From Candidatus Neomicrothrix sp. UBA2110 (lineage in GTDB: Bacteria; Actinomycetota; Acidimicrobiia; Acidimicrobiales; Poriferisodalaceae), in the NCBI GenBank assembly GCA_002331465.1, contig DCYM01000019.1, forward strand, positions 11,643 through 30,420: a DNA stretch of 18,778 nucleotides. Direction: 5' to 3'. Both the position numbers and the translations under genes were made by a program. Below the pieces are notes generated by a model. It had not been told where the DNA came from and searched no databases. It was given only the letters and a program-made list of their open reading frames with translations. This document shows, one piece after another, positions 13,629 through 18,778 of this stretch. The stretch's first letter is position 1. Every line of letters begins with the position of its first letter.

Positions 13629-14801
13629 GTGAGCGAAGGATCAACCAACGACGAACGAATCCTCGCTGTTTTGCGTGAAGTGATGGACCCTGAACTCCAC
13701 GACAACATCGTGGATCTGGGCATGGTCAGATCCGCATATCTGCAGGATCAAACGGCCCACGTAACGATCGCGTTAACCACTGCTGGGTGTCCCTTGCGGG
13801 CAACCATAAAACATGACTGTGAATCTCGAGTCACTTCGCTATCTGGCATAGACAACGTCCAACTGCATTGGGACGAATTGACTCCAGAAGAGCGCAGCCG
13901 CGCAATGGATCGAGCTCGCTCTCATGCTCGAGCGTCTGCGGCCCCTACCCAGATACCGGCAAGAACACGAGTGATCTCGGTGGCATCAGGCAAGGGTGGC
14001 GTCGGCAAGTCATCGGTAACGGTCAACTTGGCGTCAGCGTTCGCGTCGCAAGGGTTCACCGTTGGAGTGCTCGACGCCGATATCTGGGGTTTCAGCATTC
14101 CCAGAATGCTTGGAGTCGACTCTCGGCTCAGTGCTCGCCCCGCAAATTCAGGTGAGGACAAAGGAAAGATTGTTCCCGTAGAGCGCCGTGAAGGCAGCGG
14201 GTTAATCAAGTTGGTTTCCACGGGGCTGATGGTTGATACAGAGGAAACAGCGCTTATGTGGAGAGGCTTGATGCTCGCAAAGGCACTCGAGCAATTTCTT
14301 CACGACGTTGACTGGGGTGAACTGGATTACCTACTCATCGACATGCCACCCGGCACTGGGGACGTACAAATGGCTTTGGCTCGTTTGTTGCCGCAAGCCC
14401 AAATGCTTGTGATAACCACTCCGGCTCTCAACGCCCAGAAGGTCGCCGTCCGAGTGGCCGATATGGCTAGACGCAGCCACATGCCGGTGCTTGGGGTCAT
14501 CGAAAATATGTCTGCATTCGTGACTCCCGACGGAAAATCGTGGGCTCTTTTCGGTGAAGGGGGTGGCCAACGATTAGCGGACGAGATCAACGTCCCATTG
14601 TTGGGTTCAATCCCTCTTGAGCCCGCTGTATCCAGCGGAGGTGACAACGGTCGACCCGTCGCGTTGGATGGTGGGCCAGCCGGTGAAGCGTTCCAAAACA
14701 TTGCTTCACAGATCGTCAACGAAATTTTTCCTCCGGTGAATATGGAGGAGTGCTCAGCCTCGTCGATAGCCGAAGTACCGGTCAATCTCAAAAGTGGCTG
14801 A
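13629..14801 (+). CDS. Mrp/NBP35-type P-loop ATPase with N-terminal MIP18 domain
   Basis: A 390-residue Fe-S cluster carrier or loading ATPase. The MIP18/DUF59 domain (about 5-85) has VMDPELHDNIVDLGMV and TTAGCPLRATI. The ATPase domain follows, with the deviant Walker A SGKGGVGKSSVTVNLA from 120, DADIWGFSIPRMLG, MPPGTGDVQM and VIENMSAF. After VIENMSAF many bacterial Mrp proteins have CXXC that holds the bridging cluster; here the sequence reads VTPDGKSWALFGEGGG with no cysteine, a form I believe is common among actinobacterial Mrp proteins. The GTG start is forced by an upstream in-frame stop at 13590 and the absence of other start codons. It is divergent from the IscA-type gene. Confidence 0.93.
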   Translation: MSEGSTNDERILAVLREVMDPELHDNIVDLGMVRSAYLQDQTAHVTIALTTAGCPLRATIKHDCESRVTSLSGIDNVQLHWDELTPEERSRAMDRARSHARASAAPTQIPARTRVISVASGKGGVGKSSVTVNLASAFASQGFTVGVLDADIWGFSIPRMLGVDSRLSARPANSGEDKGKIVPVERREGSGLIKLVSTGLMVDTEETALMWRGLMLAKALEQFLHDVDWGELDYLLIDMPPGTGDVQMALARLLPQAQMLVITTPALNAQKVAVRVADMARRSHMPVLGVIENMSAFVTPDGKSWALFGEGGGQRLADEINVPLLGSIPLEPAVSSGGDNGRPVALDGGPAGEAFQNIASQIVNEIFPPVNMEECSASSIAEVPVNLKSG

Positions 14802-14810
14802 AGTCCACCG

Positions 14811-15644
14811 TTATCGGGTTGATCCGTCCGGTGGCGGTTGAGATATTGCGTCCTCGTAGCCCCCTTCCCAAGGCAGCAATACCGACGGTAAACCATCCGA
14901 AGCCACAACAATCGCCGGCAAGATCTCCGGAATATCAGAAAGCTGATCGGCCCAGTTCATGACCTCATCAACTGACCTCATCTCCGCTAGCGGCTCCAGG
15001 TTGGCCACGGTGGGAAGAATCATTTCAAACTTGCCTACTTGGTGAAGTTCCATTGCTTCTTTAGGGGCGATCCAGCAACTTTCAACAGTTTCTCCACCAT
15101 CGTGCGCTGGCCGTTGGCCTTCAGGTGAACGCGCAACAAAAAATCGCGTATCGAACCTCTTGGGTGGCCCAACAGGCGTAATCCAGTGACTCACGTATCT
15201 CAGACCATCAAGGTTGAGTGACAGGCCCTCAACGCGGCACATGTCCGCGATGGTGAGTTCTCCAGAGTAAATCGCTTCGCGATGCCTTTGGAATCGGTCG
15301 CGGACCTTGAGATCAACTAGCGCTAACTGTCTGCCGTCGATTTCAGCGAGCAGAGCCCCTGCTTCCTCAAAACATTCGCGTATTGCCGCAACCCAGTAAG
15401 CCAAACCTCCGCTTTCAAGACCAAGTCGTTTCGAGGCTTCGACGTCGCCGAGACCAACAGAGATCAATTCGAGTTCTCTGCTTGCCTGATCGTTAATGTC
15501 GAGTGCTCCTCCAGGGAAAACAAACTGGCCTGGCACAAACTCGCTCTTGGGGTTGCGTCGGAGCATGAAGGTTTCGAGTCCATGCTCCCCGTCGCGAATC
15601 AACATGACGGTGGCAGCTTGTCGCACTCCAATGGGTGAATTCAA
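14811..15644 (-). CDS. NUDIX hydrolase, NUDT19-like
   Basis: A 277-residue NUDIX protein. The box is split as in NUDT7/NUDT19-type proteins: FVFPGGALD (41-49) is followed by about 35 residues and then AAIRECFEEAGALL (86-99), with R89, E90, E93 and E94 for metal binding. Relatives cleave nucleoside diphosphate-linked compounds, some of them CoA and acyl-CoA; the substrate here is unknown. The C-terminal part (SHWITPVGPPKRFDTRFFVA, then ESCWIAPKEAMEL) is typical of the longer actinobacterial members. The start is TTG at 15644, overlapping the fxsA stop (TTGA) with GGAGA upstream, so it is translationally coupled to fxsA. It ends nine bases from the convergent Mrp gene. Confidence 0.87.
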   Translation of the reverse strand: MNSPIGVRQAATVMLIRDGEHGLETFMLRRNPKSEFVPGQFVFPGGALDINDQASRELELISVGLGDVEASKRLGLESGGLAYWVAAIRECFEEAGALLAEIDGRQLALVDLKVRDRFQRHREAIYSGELTIADMCRVEGLSLNLDGLRYVSHWITPVGPPKRFDTRFFVARSPEGQRPAHDGGETVESCWIAPKEAMELHQVGKFEMILPTVANLEPLAEMRSVDEVMNWADQLSDIPEILPAIVVASDGLPSVLLPWEGGYEDAISQPPPDGSTR

Positions 15645-16105
15645 AGTTCGTCTTCTCCAGGGAGGTGTTGGCCCTCTGCGGGATCAGTCGGGTTCCAAGA
15701 AGGCAGATCAGGTGACGCGAAGTCGGGGGACAAACGCGAACGGAAACGACGTCGTATCGAGCCAATCAACAAATTCCGAACTGGCGGAATCAGTAGCAAC
15801 AGACCGAAGGCATCGGTAACAAACCCCGGCGTCAGCATCAACGCTCCAGCAAAGAGTACCGCTATGCCCGCAGAAATCTCATCGCCGGGCATCTCACCAT
15901 TTTGCAAACGCTCTCTGGATTTTCGGATCAAACCCAGTCCTTGATGTTTGACCAACCAGGCGCCTACGAGACTGTCGATAACGAGCAAACCCACCGTATT
16001 CCAAGCTCCGAGAGATTGTCCGACTTGGATGATGACCATGAGTTCGAGGATCGGGACAACCACAAAAAGAAAGAAGAGTAGGCCCACTTCTTTGATCCTA
16101 GCCAC
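15641..16105 (-). CDS. fxsA: FxsA family membrane protein
   Basis: A 154-residue inner-membrane protein. The N-terminal helix (LLFFLFVVVPILELMVIIQVG, about 9-29) and the family core DSLVGAWLVKHQGLG and LMLTPGFVTDAFGLLLLIPPVR (about 89-110) are clear; three to four membrane helices are likely. The tail (about 120-154) is basic, then acidic and proline-rich, and should be cytoplasmic. FxsA was first seen as a plasmid-borne gene product's suppressor of phage exclusion in E. coli; its molecular role is not known. The start is GTG at 16105, with 45 bp to the divergent selA. It overlaps the NUDIX gene by four bases. Confidence 0.9.
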   Translation of the reverse strand: MARIKEVGLLFFLFVVVPILELMVIIQVGQSLGAWNTVGLLVIDSLVGAWLVKHQGLGLIRKSRERLQNGEMPGDEISAGIAVLFAGALMLTPGFVTDAFGLLLLIPPVRNLLIGSIRRRFRSRLSPDFASPDLPSWNPTDPAEGQHLPGEDEL

Positions 16106-16137
16106 GGTCGATAAGGCGAACCGAACCGTCGCGGACC

Positions 16138-16143
16138 TATCCT
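16138..16143 (+). promoter_or_regulatory. possible -10 box of selA (leaderless)
   Basis: TATCCT, seven bases before the selA GTG. There is no ribosome site in the 45-bp gap and no good -35 at 17-18 bases. Confidence 0.35.
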
Positions 16144-16150
16144 CGTTAGC

Positions 16151-17392
16151 GTGCGTCCGCCTTCTGTTGACTCCTTAGCGCGATCACTTAGCGATATCGA
16201 CCTACCTCCTCCCCTGCTCGTCGACGCCGCTCGAACAGCGATTAGCAACGGACAACCCGACTCGGCTCGAGATGAGGCAGTAAGGCTTCAAAGAGCGTTA
16301 TTAGGGCCTGCGATCAACGCGACAGGGGTGTTACTGCACACGAATCTGGGTCGCGCTCCGCTCGCCTACAGCCAACCAGCAAAAGCAACGAACTTAGAAT
16401 TCGATTTAGAGACAGGTACCCGGGGTTCTCGCAATCACCATGCAGCGGACTTGATTTGTCGACTTACCGGCGCCCAAGCTGCGGTGATCGTAAATAACTG
16501 CTCTGCAGCAGTCACTCTGGTTCTCGCCGCGCTTGCTCGAGATCGCGCTGTGGCAGTTTCGCGTGGCGAACTCGTAGAGATCGGGGGCGGATTTCGAGTA
16601 CCAGATGTGATGGCGGAGTCAGGGGCGCGATTAGTGGAAGTGGGAACTACAAACCGCACGCGACTTGACGACTACAGAACTGCCCATCAGGTACATCAAG
16701 CAGCTCTCTTAATGAAGGTTCATCCATCGAACTACCGCATTAGCGGCTTTACTGAGGAAACCTCTGTGAAGTCATTGGCAACACTGGGAGTACCAGTGGT
16801 CGTAGATCTTGGATCCGGGCTTATCGACGACGCATGTTCTTGGCTGCAGGAGGGGCGTCCGTCTTGGTTAGGTGAGGAACCCGCGGTCAAACAAACGCTC
16901 GAATCGGGTGCTGATCTAGTGACTTTCTCATGCGACAAGCTATTTGGCGGTCCCCAAGCCGGTGTCATCGCAGGGCGAAGCGATCTCGTAGAAGCATGCG
17001 CAAACCATCCCCTGATGCGTGCGTTTCGTCCAGGAGCGCTCGTGTTAAATGCTCTACAGCAAACGGCACTCGCCTATTTGCGTCGCGACGGTGATTCCAT
17101 ACCTTTCTGGCGGATGGCACAGACGCCAGTGACTGAGTTGTTGTCACGAGCAGACGCGATGTCCATTGGGCGTACCGTTCACACCATGGCAATGACCGGA
17201 GGGGGGTCACTTCCTGGAGAACAAATTCCGTCAGCCGGAGTTGAAATCGATGGTGACATATCTCGACGTCTGCGCGACGCCAACACCCCAGTGATCGCTC
17301 GTGTACACGACCAAACCACCGTCATCGATCTGCGGACCGTAGATCCAGGTGATGATTCTTTGGTCGTAGCTGCCGTTGCTTCGTCGATCTAG
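16151..17392 (+). CDS. selA: L-seryl-tRNA(Sec) selenium transferase
   Basis: SelA is a PLP enzyme that turns seryl-tRNA(Sec) into selenocysteinyl-tRNA(Sec) with selenophosphate. Seen in the 413 residues: PSVDSLARSL at the start, matching the family's tRNA-binding N-terminus; NATGVLLHTNLGRAPL (56-71); VNNCSAAVTLVL (114-125); VVVDLGSGL; and the PLP lysine K263 in TFSCDKLFGGPQAGVI. It is somewhat shorter than the E. coli enzyme (463) but reaches the normal C-terminus. The GTG start lacks a ribosome site and follows a TATCCT box. selB starts three bases after the stop, so selAB form an operon. The partner genes selD and tRNA(Sec) are not in the window. Confidence 0.95.
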   Translation: MRPPSVDSLARSLSDIDLPPPLLVDAARTAISNGQPDSARDEAVRLQRALLGPAINATGVLLHTNLGRAPLAYSQPAKATNLEFDLETGTRGSRNHHAADLICRLTGAQAAVIVNNCSAAVTLVLAALARDRAVAVSRGELVEIGGGFRVPDVMAESGARLVEVGTTNRTRLDDYRTAHQVHQAALLMKVHPSNYRISGFTEETSVKSLATLGVPVVVDLGSGLIDDACSWLQEGRPSWLGEEPAVKQTLESGADLVTFSCDKLFGGPQAGVIAGRSDLVEACANHPLMRAFRPGALVLNALQQTALAYLRRDGDSIPFWRMAQTPVTELLSRADAMSIGRTVHTMAMTGGGSLPGEQIPSAGVEIDGDISRRLRDANTPVIARVHDQTTVIDLRTVDPGDDSLVVAAVASSI

Positions 17393-17395
17393 CTG

Positions 17396-18778
17396 ATGCA
17401 CGTAGTCGCCACTGCAGGCCACGTCGACCATGGCAAATCAACTCTGGTTCGGGCTCTGACCGGTACCGACCCCGATCGGCTCGCGGAGGAAAAGAAACGC
17501 GGGTTGACAATCGATTTAGGTTTCGCGTTCACGACTCTGCCATCGGGTCGCAAGATTTCGTTTGTTGATGTACCCGGCCACATCCGATTCATAAAAAACA
17601 TGCTTGCGGGTGTCGGCGGAGTCGATGCCTGCGTCTTCGTCGTTGCAGCCACCGAGGGGTGGAAACCTCAATCTGAAGAACATCTTCGAATTCTTGAACT
17701 ATTGGGAATACGACACGGCGTTGTGGCGTTGACTCAGATCGGACTCGTTGACGACGAACTGGCCCAACTCGCCCATATGGACGTTGAAGAAAAAACTGAG
17801 GGAAGTTTCCTAGAGGGCGCAGACATCGTCGCCGTGGACAGTGTGGACGGAACTGGGATAAACGCCCTACGCGACGCGTTGGATGCCATGACCGAGTTGG
17901 CACCCACGGCCTCAAATACTAAGAGACCTCGATTATGGATAGATAGGTCATTTGCTGCTGCTGGTGCAGGGAGCGTCGTCACCGGGACGTTGACCGGCGG
18001 ACGACTACGCGTCGACGATGAGGTATCTCTCGTGCCGGGAGCAAAGAAAGCGCGCATTCGAGGTATACAAACCCAAGGCGAAACACGCACCAAGATCGAC
18101 CCTGGTCATCGAGTCGCGCTTAATCTTGCAAATGTTGAGCATCAGGTTCTCGGACGTGGAATCGCTCTCACGTTCGACAATCAGTGGCATCGAACAAGGA
18201 AATTTGATGCTGAGCTTCAAGTCCTACCCGACCTCGACCATGAGGTGTCGCGTCGGGGAGCCTTCTCGCTATACATCGGATCGGGAGAATGGCCCGTGCG
18301 TCTCAGAGTGTTAGGTCCAAATCGTATTGCACCCGGGGCTTTGGGGTCAGTGCGAATCTTTCTTCCCGAAGAGCTTCCCCTTTTGCCGGGTGACAGGTTT
18401 GTGTTACGCGAATCAGGGCGAGATGAAACGGTGGGTGGTGGACAAGTACTCGACGTCGACCCTCAACTCAAGGCGGCAGAGGCACGACCTGATCTTTCCG
18501 TAGAACGAGTCATTGCTGAACGAGGTTGGGTGCGAACAGACAAACTTGAACGTCTAACGGGTAAATCCATCAACCCGGTTCTCGGCGATTGGATCGCTCC
18601 GCCATCGATCATCACTTCCGCGGAGCAGGCAGTTCGCGGCTTAATAGAAGAAGCCGGTCCCCTCGGTTTGGATGTGGCGCTTCTGGACGAACGGCACCGA
18701 CTCATCGCTAATGATCTTGACGATATTCAGGTGATTGAAGGCCGAGCGCGGCGACTAGACCAAGAAGACGTATTGATA
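17396..18778 (+). CDS. selB: selenocysteine-specific elongation factor SelB (3' end outside window)
   Basis: SelB is a GTPase that brings Sec-tRNA to the ribosome at UGA codons with a SECIS element. The frame is open for 461 codons to the right edge. G1 is AGHVDHGKST (7-16), G2 lies in EEKKRGLTIDLGFA, G3 is DVPGH, and the EF-Tu-like domains II and III follow (IDRSFAAAGAGSVVTGTLTGG; LPGDRFVLRESGRDETVGGG). The winged-helix region that binds SECIS has begun and is cut. The G4 motif, normally (T/N)KxD, reads LTQIGLVDDE: lysine and the guanine-binding aspartate are both replaced. The ATG stands three bases after the selA TAG, with no ribosome site, so it relies on coupling. Confidence 0.95.
   Translation, partial: MHVVATAGHVDHGKSTLVRALTGTDPDRLAEEKKRGLTIDLGFAFTTLPSGRKISFVDVPGHIRFIKNMLAGVGGVDACVFVVAATEGWKPQSEEHLRILELLGIRHGVVALTQIGLVDDELAQLAHMDVEEKTEGSFLEGADIVAVDSVDGTGINALRDALDAMTELAPTASNTKRPRLWIDRSFAAAGAGSVVTGTLTGGRLRVDDEVSLVPGAKKARIRGIQTQGETRTKIDPGHRVALNLANVEHQVLGRGIALTFDNQWHRTRKFDAELQVLPDLDHEVSRRGAFSLYIGSGEWPVRLRVLGPNRIAPGALGSVRIFLPEELPLLPGDRFVLRESGRDETVGGGQVLDVDPQLKAAEARPDLSVERVIAERGWVRTDKLERLTGKSINPVLGDWIAPPSIITSAEQAVRGLIEEAGPLGLDVALLDERHRLIANDLDDIQVIEGRARRLDQEDVLI

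Noticed and set aside
14327..14911. 194-codon minus-strand frame opposite the Mrp gene
   Set aside because: It is antisense to conserved P-loop ATPase sequence; its start region also crosses the end of the NUDIX gene.
16106..16150. tRNA(Sec) gene near selAB
   Set aside because: I searched the gaps around selA and elsewhere for a T-loop GTTCGA-type sequence in a cloverleaf context and found none.
1..18778. CRISPR arrays, insertion sequences, attachment sites
   Set aside because: No regularly spaced repeats, transposase or integrase genes, or tRNA-linked direct repeats are visible.

Overview
The window reads as a stretch of chromosome from an actinobacterium, most likely a member of the Acidimicrobiia or a related lineage with mid-range GC. 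This is an inference from gene content, not a database result. The supporting signs are an actinobacterial GlnR-type orphan regulator beside glnA, a type II (GlnII) and a type I glutamine synthetase back to back, a SigA/SigB-like sigma factor, many GTG starts, and an N-terminally MIP18-fused Mrp. No mobile element, CRISPR array, rRNA or tRNA was found. Genes are tightly packed, often with one- to four-base overlaps.

Layout. 1-529 (-): 5' part of a sigma-70 factor that runs off the left edge. 704-1999 (+): a small ABM-type monooxygenase, then a GDP-mannose 3,5-epimerase-like protein. 2015-4061 (-): a three-gene, translationally coupled operon coding for two ferritin-like proteins and an unrecognised protein. 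4142-5818 (-): glutamine-dependent NAD synthetase. 5909-6922 (-) and 7167-8498 (+): divergent glutamine synthetases II and I, the latter overlapping a GlnR-like regulator (8498-9175). 9194-9433 (-): a small membrane protein. 9513-10115 (+): a protein with an internal duplication. 10324-12240 (-): a RidA protein downstream of an unusual [2Fe-2S]/molybdopterin fusion. 12324-13199 (+): a Tat lipoprotein with a thioredoxin-like domain. 13223-13543 (-) and 13629-14801 (+): divergent IscA/ErpA-type and Mrp-type Fe-S proteins. 14811-16105 (-): FxsA and a NUDIX hydrolase. 16151-18778 (+): selA and the 5' part of selB, the selenocysteine machinery.

How the genes fit together. 5909-9175 is a nitrogen-assimilation centre: two glutamine synthetases share a 244-bp control region, and the likely regulator is coupled to one of them. 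NadE next door consumes glutamine. The Fe-S genes at 13.2-14.8 kb could serve the [2Fe-2S] fusion protein, but nothing in the sequence ties them together. selAB imply that UGA can be read as selenocysteine in this organism; no convincing selenoprotein gene lies in the window.

The least explained items are: the 2.0-4.1 kb ferritin-like operon, where one partner keeps a full diiron ligand set and the other has lost it; the shortened molybdenum-hydroxylase fusion, which seems to start at ATC; SelB with an altered guanine-recognition motif; and three genes without a usable ribosome-binding site that carry a TANCCT box 6-7 bases before their start codons, as expected for leaderless mRNAs.
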